Source of the DNA: DATEDA01 sp963789885
GTDB taxonomy: Bacteria > Pseudomonadota > Gammaproteobacteria > Burkholderiales > SG8-39
Assembly: GCA_963789885.1 (NCBI GenBank)
Contig: CAWBNB010000021.1
Location: 1 to 64,000 of the forward strand
DNA: 64,000 bases
Reading direction: 5' to 3'
Part shown: in pieces, positions 25,196 to 35,214 of the stretch
Layout: every line of letters starts with the position of its first letter
How positions within the stretch are numbered: position 1 is the first letter of the stretch
Made by a program: the position numbers and the translations under genes
Notes under the pieces: generated by a model
Told to the model about the DNA's origin: nothing
Seen by the model: the letters and a program-made list of their open reading frames with translations, nothing else
Databases searched by the model: none

Positions 25196-26443
25196 TCACG
25201 AGCCTCTGTTGTCCGGCGGCGGAAGCATGGACGCAATGAGCATGCCGAGAACATTGATACCTGCGGCGACCCACACCGCGGATGCATAGCTGCCCGTGCG
25301 GTCAAATAGCGCGCCCGCGAGCACCGGCAGGCTTATTGCCGCCGCGCACCAAGCGATGTAAAGGCGACCCGCGACGCGGCCGAACTGGTTCTTGTGCCAG
25401 TACTGTGCGATGGCGCCAGCGGCGAGCCCCGAAACGATGCCGTACCCTACCCCGATCAGGCCGAGGGCGAAGGCTGCGGTCGCCGGCGTCGGGATCAGGC
25501 TCAACATCGCGGCGCCCGCGAGCGAGCAGGCGTGCGCACCGACGCCCACTCGCGCGGCCGCGAAGTGATCGACGAGCCACCCGCCGGCGATGCGGGCGGC
25601 GCCCACGGCTCCGGTGATGAAGGTGGTCGCTCCCACCGCCAGCGCGGCGACGCCGCCGTAGGCTTGCACGATCGCAGCGGCCTGGCTCAGGACCGTGAGG
25701 CCCGCGGCCGCGGCAAGGAAAAACACTGCAGTCAGCAGGTAGAACGTGCGCCCGAGCCGACCGCCCCCGACCTCCGTCGAGGATGCGTCGAGCATCCGGA
25801 TCTCGGCGGCCCGTAACAGGGCTGCCGTGATTGCGCATGCGGCGAGCACGACGACTCCGAGGCCGGCGAGCGTGGGCCGCACACCAAAGACCTGGATTGA
25901 CCAACCGAGGACCGGCGCCCCAAGCATCGCGCCCAAGGGATAGAGGCTCACCACGTAGCCGTTCGCGAGTCCGCGCGCCTTGCCTACGGTCTGGTTCACC
26001 GCCTGCTGCGACACGATGAACAGCACGCCCGCTCCTGGCCCAAACAGCACCCCGTAGCCGAGCGCGAATTGCACGAAGCTCGAGGCCGAAGCGGAGAGCC
26101 ACAGCCCCGCCCCGCTCGAGAGGCCGCACGCCACGGCGAGCGAGGCGGGAGAGAGCCGCCGGTAGAGCTGCGGTGCGAAGTTCATGCCCATCGTGAGGGT
26201 CACGGTGGCGAGACCGAAGACGAAACTCATCTCGGCCCGTGTCGTGCCGAGCAGCGCCTCCATCGGCTTCAGGAACACACTGAAGGCATAGAGCGTGCCG
26301 AACGGCAGGTTGACGACAGTCGCTGCGACAAGCGCTGCGACGCTTCGTTGTCCGGAGTTCAAGTCTTCTTCGCTGGATTTTTCGACATCGTACCTAAAGC
26401 GCCAAGCCGTTCTCTGTTCCGCCTGGCGCTGTAAGCCAAGCAC
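25196..26443 (-). CDS. MFS transporter, OFA (oxalate/formate antiporter-like) family
   Basis: Up to 415 residues. The body has twelve membrane segments with OFA-type features: NLPFGTLYAFSVFLKPME in TM1, RGLANGYVVSLYPLGAMLGAP in the TM4-5 region, and GLIGVGYGIVSGLAAGAIAQ in the second half. Family members exchange small mono- or dicarboxylates; the substrate here is unknown. The start is uncertain: GTG 26443 gives about 30 hydrophilic residues, while a TTG about 28 codons later (LNSGQRSVAAL) gives a more usual N-terminus. It is divergent from the tripartite efflux operon, with a TTAC-N4-GTAA dyad between them. A clear terminator follows. Confidence 0.87.
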   Translation of the reverse strand: MLGLQRQAEQRTAWRFRYDVEKSSEEDLNSGQRSVAALVAATVVNLPFGTLYAFSVFLKPMEALLGTTRAEMSFVFGLATVTLTMGMNFAPQLYRRLSPASLAVACGLSSGAGLWLSASASSFVQFALGYGVLFGPGAGVLFIVSQQAVNQTVGKARGLANGYVVSLYPLGAMLGAPVLGWSIQVFGVRPTLAGLGVVVLAACAITAALLRAAEIRMLDASSTEVGGGRLGRTFYLLTAVFFLAAAAGLTVLSQAAAIVQAYGGVAALAVGATTFITGAVGAARIAGGWLVDHFAAARVGVGAHACSLAGAAMLSLIPTPATAAFALGLIGVGYGIVSGLAAGAIAQYWHKNQFGRVAGRLYIAWCAAAISLPVLAGALFDRTGSYASAVWVAAGINVLGMLIASMLPPPDNRGS

Positions 26444-26458
26444 CCGCCCGCCATCCGA

Positions 26459-26470
26459 TTACCGGTGTAA
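26459..26470. promoter_or_regulatory. TTAC-N4-GTAA dyad in a divergent promoter region
   Basis: TTAC-CGGT-GTAA lies between the divergent OFA-type MFS gene and the efflux operon starting at 26564. The same core, TTAC-ACCT-GTAA, occurs at 34378-34389 in another divergent regulator region. It may be a shared operator; no binding protein can be named. Confidence 0.35.
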
Positions 26471-26563
26471 CGCGCGCTCTTCCGTGCGAAACCCCGGCGC
26501 AATCGCTGCGGCCGAAACTCCCGAGCATCGCCGCCGCAGGCCGTGCGGCAACAGGAACTCACA

Positions 26564-28018
26564 GTGTCGCGCGCCACAATCGGGTTCATCCTACTGTCGA
26601 TCGCCGTCGTGGTCGCGGGCTGCGCGAGCTATTCCGGAATTCACGGCGAGGAGCGCGCGATCGAGCCGCGGTCGCTGGCGTTCGACGGGCGGACGGTCGC
26701 CGATGGCGTCTTCGCGCCGGGCGAGTGGCCGCGCGCCGACTGGTGGTCGATGTTCGGCGACCCGAAGCTCGACGCGCTGATCGAGCGGGCGCTCGCGGGC
26801 AACCCGAGCCTGCGCGCCGCCGAGGCGCGGGTCCGCGCGGCAGGGGCGTTCGCCGACGCGGTGCGTTCGACCCTGTACCCGACGGTCGATTTCAACGCGA
26901 GCGTGGCGCGCCAGCGCTTTAGCGAGAACGACATCTTTCCGCCGCCATTCGGCGGCAGCTGGGTCAACACGGGCCGGATCACGCTCGACTTCAACTACGA
27001 GTTCGACTTCTGGGGCAAGTACCGCGACCAGATCGCTGCCGCGCTCGGCGAAGCGCGCGCGGCGGTCGCCGACGCGGCGACCGCGCGGCTCGTCCTCGCC
27101 GCGGCCGTGGCGGAGACCTACTTCCAGATCCAGACCGATCTCGCCACGCTCGAGGTCGCCCGACAGACGCTCGCCGAGCGCGAGGGCCTGCGCGAGCTCA
27201 ATCGCCAGCGCGCGGGGCGCGGGCTCGAGGCGGCGATTCCCGTCCGGCAGTCGGACCAGCAGGTCGCCTCCTCGCGCGTCGAGGTGTCCGCCGCCGAAGC
27301 CGCCGTGCAGCTCGACCGGCATCAGCTCGCGGCCCTCGCCGGCCTCGGACCGGGCGCTGCACTGGAGATCCAGCCGGTGCTCCGCACGTACGACGGGGCG
27401 CTTGCCCTGCCGGCGAACGTGCCTGCGGACCTGCTCGCGCGCCGGCCCGACATCGCCGCCCAGCAGTTGCGGGCCGAGGCGGCCGCTGCACGCGTCGGCG
27501 CCGCGAAGGCGGACTTCCTCCCGAACATCAACCTTGCCGCGTTCGTCGGCTTGGGTGCCACGAATCTCCACGGGCTCGATCTCTTCACCGCCGGCAGCCA
27601 GATCGCCGGTATCGGCCCGGCGATTCATCTCCCGGTGTTCGACGCGGGGCGCCTGCGGGCGGACCTGCGCGGCCGCTACGGCGAGTACGACCTGGCCGTC
27701 GCGCAGTACAACCAGACGCTCGTCGAGGCGCTGCGGCAGGTCGCCGACCGGATCGCGAGCCTGCGCGCGGTCAAGCGGCAGCTCGCCGATCAGGCGGACG
27801 CGCTGGCGGCCGCCGCAGACGCTGAACGGCTGACCGTCGATCGCTATCGCGCCGGACTCACGAACTATCTCGACGTGCTCGTAAACGAGGAGCGGCTCCT
27901 GGCCGAGCGCCTGAACCGCGTGCGGCTCCAAGGCCGCAGCCTCGCGCTCGGCGTCGAGACCGTGCGCGCGCTCGGGGGCGGCTATCGCGCCCCGGAAAGT
28001 GCTCGGGCAGGGCACTGA
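26564..28018 (+). CDS. NodT-family efflux outer membrane lipoprotein
   Basis: 484 residues from GTG 26564 (preceded by AGGAA, 7 bp spacing); an earlier GTG at 26543 is less likely. The lipobox VVAGC near residue 20 gives a lipid-modified cysteine. The mature protein is a TolC/OprM-type factor: WWSMFGDPKLDALIERAL, a periplasmic alpha-barrel formed by two repeats, and the typical LLARRPDIAAQQLRAEAAAA and LTNYLDVL blocks. It forms the outer membrane channel for the adaptor and inner membrane pump encoded immediately downstream (3 and 2 bp gaps), making a complete tripartite exporter. Confidence 0.92.
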   Translation: MSRATIGFILLSIAVVVAGCASYSGIHGEERAIEPRSLAFDGRTVADGVFAPGEWPRADWWSMFGDPKLDALIERALAGNPSLRAAEARVRAAGAFADAVRSTLYPTVDFNASVARQRFSENDIFPPPFGGSWVNTGRITLDFNYEFDFWGKYRDQIAAALGEARAAVADAATARLVLAAAVAETYFQIQTDLATLEVARQTLAEREGLRELNRQRAGRGLEAAIPVRQSDQQVASSRVEVSAAEAAVQLDRHQLAALAGLGPGAALEIQPVLRTYDGALALPANVPADLLARRPDIAAQQLRAEAAAARVGAAKADFLPNINLAAFVGLGATNLHGLDLFTAGSQIAGIGPAIHLPVFDAGRLRADLRGRYGEYDLAVAQYNQTLVEALRQVADRIASLRAVKRQLADQADALAAAADAERLTVDRYRAGLTNYLDVLVNEERLLAERLNRVRLQGRSLALGVETVRALGGGYRAPESARAGH

Positions 28019-28021
28019 CGC

Positions 28022-29230
28022 ATGGCCGCAGACACCGCCGCACCGACTCCCGCTTCGCCGCCGAATCACCGTCGCAGGCGCGCGCTCGCGGCGCTCGCGG
28101 CGCTCGTGGTCGTCGCGGGTGTTGCCGCCACGCTCTGGTGGTGGTTCGACGGCCGCTGGTACGAAAAGACCGACGACGCCTACGTGCAGGGAAACCTGGT
28201 CCAGCTCACGCCGCTCATCCCCGGCACCGTCGTCCGGATCAATGCCGACGAGACCGCGCTCGTGCGCGTCGGCGATCCGGTCGTCGAGCTCGACCCGGCC
28301 GATACCGAGACCACGCTTGCCGAGGCGAAGGCGGCGTTGGCGCAGACGGTTCGCCGGGTGCGCGAGCTCTTCGCGAACAGCGACGCGCTCCGCGCCGCCG
28401 TCGAGCTGCGGCAGGCGGAGCTCCAGCGGGCGCGGGACGATCTCGCGCGGCGCACGGGACTGCCCGACGCGCGGGCGGTGGCCGAGGAAGACCTGCGGCA
28501 CGCCCAGGCCGGCGTCGAGACCGCGGCCGCGGCGCTGAAGGCGGCGAACCGGCAGCTCGCGGCGTCCGAGGTGCTGATCTCGCGCACGACCGTGACCAGC
28601 CATCCCGACGTCCAGCAGGCCGCGGCGCGGCTGAAGAGCGCCTATCTCGCCGCGCATCGCACGTCGGTGGTCGCGCCGGTGACCGGCTACGTGGCGAAGC
28701 GCAGCACCCAGGTCGGCGAGCGGGTCGCCCCCGGGACGCCGATGCTCGCCATCGTGCCGCTCGCGGACGTCTGGGTCGACGCCAACTTCAAGGAGACGCA
28801 ACTCGAGCACGTGCGCATCGGCCAGCCGGTCGAGCTCACGGCGGACCTCTACGCCGGCGACGTCACGTTCCACGGCTCCGTCGTCGGGCTCGCACCCGGC
28901 ACCGGGGCCGCGTTCGCGCTGCTGCCGCCGCAGAACGCCACCGGCAACTGGATCAAGATCGTCCAGCGGCTGCCGGTGCGGATACGGCTCGAGGCCGACG
29001 AGCTCCGCGCGCATCCGCTCCGGGTCGGCCTGTCGATGGACGTCTCGATCGACACGCATGACCGCAGCGGGCCGATGCTCGCCGAGGCCCCGCCGTCGCG
29101 GCCGGCCGCGACCACGACCGCCTACGACGGCACTCTCGCGGCAGCCGACCGGCTCGTGCGGACGATCGTGCAGGCGAATCTCGCCGCCCCGTCCGGGGCA
29201 CACGACGCGGAAGCGCTCGCGCGGCGCTGA
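28022..29230 (+). CDS. EmrA/HlyD-family membrane fusion protein
   Basis: 402 residues with one N-terminal membrane segment (ALAALAALVVVAGVAATLWW). The lipoyl-like half motif DDAYVQGNLVQLTPLIPGTV, a long coiled-coil hairpin (about 100-190) and the beta-barrel segment (VWVDANFKETQLEHVRIGQP) are EmrA signatures. It bridges the inner membrane EmrB-like pump and the NodT outer membrane channel. Gaps of 3 bp upstream and 2 bp downstream indicate a single operon. Typical substrates are hydrophobic toxins and drugs; nothing here identifies the substrate. Confidence 0.92.
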   Translation: MAADTAAPTPASPPNHRRRRALAALAALVVVAGVAATLWWWFDGRWYEKTDDAYVQGNLVQLTPLIPGTVVRINADETALVRVGDPVVELDPADTETTLAEAKAALAQTVRRVRELFANSDALRAAVELRQAELQRARDDLARRTGLPDARAVAEEDLRHAQAGVETAAAALKAANRQLAASEVLISRTTVTSHPDVQQAAARLKSAYLAAHRTSVVAPVTGYVAKRSTQVGERVAPGTPMLAIVPLADVWVDANFKETQLEHVRIGQPVELTADLYAGDVTFHGSVVGLAPGTGAAFALLPPQNATGNWIKIVQRLPVRIRLEADELRAHPLRVGLSMDVSIDTHDRSGPMLAEAPPSRPAATTTAYDGTLAAADRLVRTIVQANLAAPSGAHDAEALARR

Positions 29231-29232
29231 CC

Positions 29233-30759
29233 ATGCCGCCGCTCTCACCCGCGCAGCGCGCGGCGATCACGGTGTCGCTGTCGCTCGCGGTCTTCATGAA
29301 CGTCCTCGACCTGTCGATCGCGAACGTCGCGATTCCGTCGATCGCCGGCGAGCTCGGCGTGAGCGCGGACGAAGGCACCTGGGTGATCACGTCGTTCTCG
29401 GTGAGCGCCGCCATCGCGATGCCGCTCACCGGCTGGCTCGGCCGGCGCTTCGGCGAGCTGCGGACGTTCCTCGTATGCACCGCCGCATTCACGCTCGCGT
29501 CGTTCCTGTGCGGGCTCGCATTGGATCTCCCGCTCCTGATCGCGATGCGCGTCGCCCAGGGGCTCTTCGCCGGTCCGATGATCCCGCTCTCGCAGAGCCT
29601 GCTGCTCGCCAACTACCCCGACGACCGCAAGAACCTCGCGCTCTCGCTGCTCATGATGGTGACGGTCGCCGCGCCGGTGCTCGGCCCCATTCTCGGCGGC
29701 TGGATCACCGACAACTGGCGCTGGGAATGGGTCTTCTACATCAACGTCCCGGTGGGGATCGTCGCGACGCTGCTCACGGCCTGGCTGCTGCGCGGTCGCG
29801 AGACGCCGACCGCGCGAGTACGGGTCGATCGGGTGGGCATCGGGCTGCTCGCGATCGGCGTCGGCAGCCTGCAGGTGATGCTCGACCGAGGAAAGGACCT
29901 CGACTGGTTCGGCTCGCCGGCGATCGTCGCACTGGCCGTCGGGGCGTGCGTCGCCCTCGCGTTCTTCGTCGCATGGGAGTTGACCGACGAGCAGCCGGCA
30001 GTCGACCTGCGGCTCTTCGCGGGCCGCAACTTCACGGCCGGAACGGTCGCCCTCTGCCTCGCCTACGCGGTCTACTTCGGCAACATCGTCCTCCTGCCGC
30101 TCTGGCTCCAGACGCAGATGGCGTACACGGCGACGTGGGCCGGTCTCGCCACGGCGCCGGTCGGCGCGCTGCCCATCGTGCTCGCGCCGTTCGTCGGCCG
30201 GCACATGCACCGGGTCGACCTGCGCTGGCTCGCGACGGCGAGCCTCGTGGCGTTCGCGGCGACCTCGTTCTGGTACGCGGGGTTCAACACGCAGGTGACG
30301 TTCAGCGAGCTCGCATGGTCGCGCTTCGCGCAGGGACTGGGGCTCGCGCTCTTCTTTCCGCCGCTCCTAACGATCGTGCTCTCGGGCCTCCCGGCGAGCC
30401 GGGTGGCGAGCGCCGCGGGGCTCGCCAACACGCTGCGCACGCTCGCCGGGAGCTTCGCGACCTCCCTCACCACGACGTGGTGGGACCGGCGCGAAGCGCT
30501 CCATCAGACGCATCTCACCGAGCGCGCGAGCGCCCTCGACCCGATCGCGCGGGGCGCGCTCGATCAGCTGCAGGCGCTCGGCGCGCCGGGGACGCCGGGC
30601 TTCGCCGTGCTCGAGCGGACGATCGTCCAGCAGGCGTACATGCTGGCGACGAACGATCTCTTCTGGCTGTGGGGCTGGATCTTCCTCGCCCTGATCGGCG
30701 TGATGTGGCTCGCGCGGCCGCCGTTCACCGCCGGCGGCGCGCAGCTGGCAGGCGAATGA
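29233..30759 (+). CDS. EmrB/QacA-family DHA2 MFS drug exporter
   Basis: 508 residues with fourteen membrane segments. Signatures are LDLSIANVAIPSIAGELG in TM1 (motif D1), GWLGRRFGELRTFL in loop 2-3, RVAQGLFAGPMIPLSQSLL in TM4 and GPILGGWITDNWRWEWVFYI (motif C and following). It is the proton-driven inner membrane pump of the tripartite system with the upstream EmrA and NodT proteins. The C-terminus (FLALIGVMWLARPP) is complete. No dedicated TetR or MarR regulator lies in the operon; the TTAC dyad upstream may mark the control site. Confidence 0.93.
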   Translation: MPPLSPAQRAAITVSLSLAVFMNVLDLSIANVAIPSIAGELGVSADEGTWVITSFSVSAAIAMPLTGWLGRRFGELRTFLVCTAAFTLASFLCGLALDLPLLIAMRVAQGLFAGPMIPLSQSLLLANYPDDRKNLALSLLMMVTVAAPVLGPILGGWITDNWRWEWVFYINVPVGIVATLLTAWLLRGRETPTARVRVDRVGIGLLAIGVGSLQVMLDRGKDLDWFGSPAIVALAVGACVALAFFVAWELTDEQPAVDLRLFAGRNFTAGTVALCLAYAVYFGNIVLLPLWLQTQMAYTATWAGLATAPVGALPIVLAPFVGRHMHRVDLRWLATASLVAFAATSFWYAGFNTQVTFSELAWSRFAQGLGLALFFPPLLTIVLSGLPASRVASAAGLANTLRTLAGSFATSLTTTWWDRREALHQTHLTERASALDPIARGALDQLQALGAPGTPGFAVLERTIVQQAYMLATNDLFWLWGWIFLALIGVMWLARPPFTAGGAQLAGE

Positions 30760-30818
30760 TGGGCGAGCGACGCGCTCGCCCTGCCGCTCGGGGCGGATCG
30801 CGCCGGGACGAAGCCGGC

Positions 30819-30862
30819 GGGGCATCGTTCCACGCGTAATCGCGGCGCGGGTTCCTGAAATC
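30819..30862 (+). promoter_or_regulatory. Conserved upstream block of small secreted protein gene (copy A)
   Basis: The block contains TCGTTCCACGCGTAAT (30825-30840) and GTTCCTGAAATC ending at 30862, about 97 bp before the ATG. A matching block lies at 40433-40477 at the same distance from the paralogous gene. GTTCC-type pentamers recur 24 bp apart in both. Conservation outside the coding region suggests a shared promoter or operator. Confidence 0.5.
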
Positions 30863-30958
30863 CCGCCGCAGCCTGCCCGGCGGACACTGATCGCGTCGGC
30901 AGAGGATCTTCCCGCAAGCCGATCGCAGTGCAAACCTCAACCGAATGGAGATTGGAAT

Positions 30959-31165
30959 ATGTCGAAACGTATCCTGGCCGCGGCCCTTCTCGGCCTTGCC
31001 GTTGCTTCCCATGGCGTCCTCGCGCAGGACATGGGCACGACCGGTGGCGACTCAAGCGCCCAGCAGCAGAAACGGGACGTGCAGAAGCGGCTCGAAGAGG
31101 ACCGGAACGGCAGCTCGCCGGACTATCACAGCGACGACTCGCCGAACTACCCCTTCACCGCGTAA
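30959..31165 (+). CDS. Small secreted protein with DDSPNYPF tail (paralog A)
   Basis: 68 residues: signal peptide SKRILAAALLGLAVASHGVLAQ, a Gln/charged middle, and a C-terminal SSPDYHSDDSPNYPFTA. The 40578 gene encodes a paralog with nearly the same signal peptide and tail (SPNYHNDDSPNYPFNS). The mature part is about 46 residues and hydrophilic, without cysteine. I know no family or function. The start is ATG 30959, preceded by GGAGATTGG. Because both coding ends and upstream DNA are conserved between the two copies, this is a real gene despite its size. Confidence 0.8.
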   Translation: MSKRILAAALLGLAVASHGVLAQDMGTTGGDSSAQQQKRDVQKRLEEDRNGSSPDYHSDDSPNYPFTA

Positions 31166-31415
31166 GCAGCAGACCGAACGCGACTGACATTTCAGGTCAC
31201 CGCACGACGACGCGCACGGTGTGAACGGCATTGCGCGCGCCGTCGAGCGGCTGGCCCGCGCCGCCGGTCTCGACCGCGCCGGCGCTGTGGTGAAAGGTCC
31301 CCCGGCACGGTGGTAGCTGGCGTCCGATGGTCTAGCGGACCTCGATCCGCCCGCTCCCGAGGACGCGCAATCCGCCCGATGGTCCAGCCGATGAGGCCCC
31401 CTCGTTACAGGGACT

Positions 31416-33912
<2,497 letters not shown>

Positions 33913-33918
33913 CGGGCG

Positions 33919-34344
33919 CTAGTGGTGGCGCGGGCCGAGCAGCTCGGCGACCGCCCGCAGGAGGTCCGCCCGCTTGACCGGCTTGGCGAAGGCGCGATCG
34001 GCGCCGGCCGACACCGCGGCCTGCGCGCTGAGGCCCTGCCCGGAGGCGAAGTGACCGGACAGCGCGATGAGCGCGATGCCGGGATGGGCCTGCTTCAGCT
34101 CGGCGATCGCCTCGGCGCCGCAGGCGCCCGGCATGAACATGTCCGTCACGATCAGGGCGGGGGGGCGGCGAGCCGTCGCGGCCCCGACCGCGCGGCTGCA
34201 GTTCTCGGCCTTTTGCACCTGGTAGCCGGCGCCTTCCAGCCAGTCGGCGACCAGGTCGCGCAGGATCGCGTCATCGTCGATGACGAGGATCTCGACCGGC
34301 GTGTCGACTTCCTTGCTCAACCCCCCATCCCCCAATAATGGCAT
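33919..34344 (-). CDS. Single-domain response regulator (receiver only)
   Basis: 141 residues forming one CheY-like receiver. The acidic pocket is in ILVIDDDAILRDLVADWL, the phospho-acceptor in ALIVTDMFMPGACG, a Ser/Thr switch in IALSGHF, and a lysine in RAFAKPVKRAD. No output domain follows, so it acts through protein contact or phosphotransfer. It is followed after 6 bp by the hybrid kinase gene and is divergent from the OmpR-type regulator, with a perfect GGTTACA dyad between them. It probably forms a phosphorelay with the kinase. Confidence 0.9.
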   Translation of the reverse strand: MPLLGDGGLSKEVDTPVEILVIDDDAILRDLVADWLEGAGYQVQKAENCSRAVGAATARRPPALIVTDMFMPGACGAEAIAELKQAHPGIALIALSGHFASGQGLSAQAAVSAGADRAFAKPVKRADLLRAVAELLGPRHH

Positions 34345-34375
34345 TGCGTGTAACTTACCTACCTCGACCCGGCAA

Positions 34376-34391
34376 GGTTACACCTGTAACC
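34376..34391. promoter_or_regulatory. Perfect dyad GGTTACA-CC-TGTAACC in divergent regulator promoter
   Basis: A 16-bp perfect palindromic arrangement lies between the divergent receiver gene (start 34344) and OmpR-type regulator (start 34424 or 34406); a further TGTAAC occurs at 34349. The core TTAC-N4-GTAA is shared with 26459-26470. Autoregulation by the adjacent response regulator is a reasonable inference. Confidence 0.5.
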
Positions 34392-34423
34392 GTGCGTGGA
34401 AGCCGATGCCTAGACTCCGGGTC

Positions 34424-35191
34424 ATGAGCGATTTCACGACCATGAAGGCGCAGGCGCAGACGCTCCAGCAGGCGGCCCTGCCGCACGTGCTCGCGGTCGA
34501 CGACGATCCCGTCATCCGCGAGCTGATCTCGGACTACCTCCAGCAAAACGCGTTCCGCGTCACCGCCGTCGCCGACGGGCAAGCGATGCAGCGCGTATTG
34601 GCGGAGGAGGTCGTCGATCTCGTCGTCCTCGACCTGAAGCTGCAGGCCGAGGACGGCATGTTGCTCGCGCGCCACCTGCGGGACGAGTCGATGATTCCGA
34701 TCATCATGCTCACGGGGCGGCGCGACGAGGCCGACCGGGTGATGGGCCTCGAGCTCGGCGCGGACGATTACCTCACCAAGCCCTTCAGCCCGCGCGAGCT
34801 GCTCGCCCGCATCCGCACCGTGCTGCGCCGCCGCCGGGTCGAGGTCCACCAGGGTCGGCCCGAAGGCGTCCGCGCCTACCGCTTCGACGGCTGGGAGCTC
34901 AACCTGAACACGCGGCGCCTCGCTGCGCCCGACGGGCGCACCGTCGCGCTCAGCAACGGCGAGTTCAGCCTGCTCGTCGTCCTCCTCGGCGCCGCGCAGC
35001 GCATCCTCACGCGCGACCAGCTGCTCGATCTGTCCCGCCTGCACAACGACGAGGTCTACAACCGCTCGGTCGACGTGCAGATCATGCGCCTGCGCCGGAA
35101 GATCGAGCAGGATCCGCGGCAGCCGCGCTACGTCATCACCGAGCGGCGCGCGGGTTACATGTTCGGCGTCCCGGTCGAAACCGTGTACTGA
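34424..35191 (+). CDS. OmpR-family response regulator
   Basis: 255 residues from ATG 34424 (SDFTTMKAQAQTLQQ); ATG 34406 is an alternative, while the open frame further upstream runs through the promoter region. The receiver has HVLAVDDDPVIRELISDYLQ, phospho-acceptor in LVVLDLKLQAEDGML and lysine in YLTKPFSPRE. The winged helix has VALSNGEFSLLVVLL and the recognition region SVDVQIMRLRRKIEQD. It is divergent from the receiver/hybrid kinase pair and convergent with the RND permease, whose corrected stop is 23 bp away. It is a plausible regulator of that pump or of the phosphorelay operon. Confidence 0.9.
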   Translation: MSDFTTMKAQAQTLQQAALPHVLAVDDDPVIRELISDYLQQNAFRVTAVADGQAMQRVLAEEVVDLVVLDLKLQAEDGMLLARHLRDESMIPIIMLTGRRDEADRVMGLELGADDYLTKPFSPRELLARIRTVLRRRRVEVHQGRPEGVRAYRFDGWELNLNTRRLAAPDGRTVALSNGEFSLLVVLLGAAQRILTRDQLLDLSRLHNDEVYNRSVDVQIMRLRRKIEQDPRQPRYVITERRAGYMFGVPVETVY

Positions 35192-35214
35192 CGCGGTCCC
35201 GACGGCCGGCGACA

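Noticed and set aside
26591..29248. Long antisense frame (885 codons) opposite the NodT-EmrA genes
   Set aside because: Arg/Gly/Asp-rich shadow produced by high-GC codon use; the sense frames carry clear family motifs.
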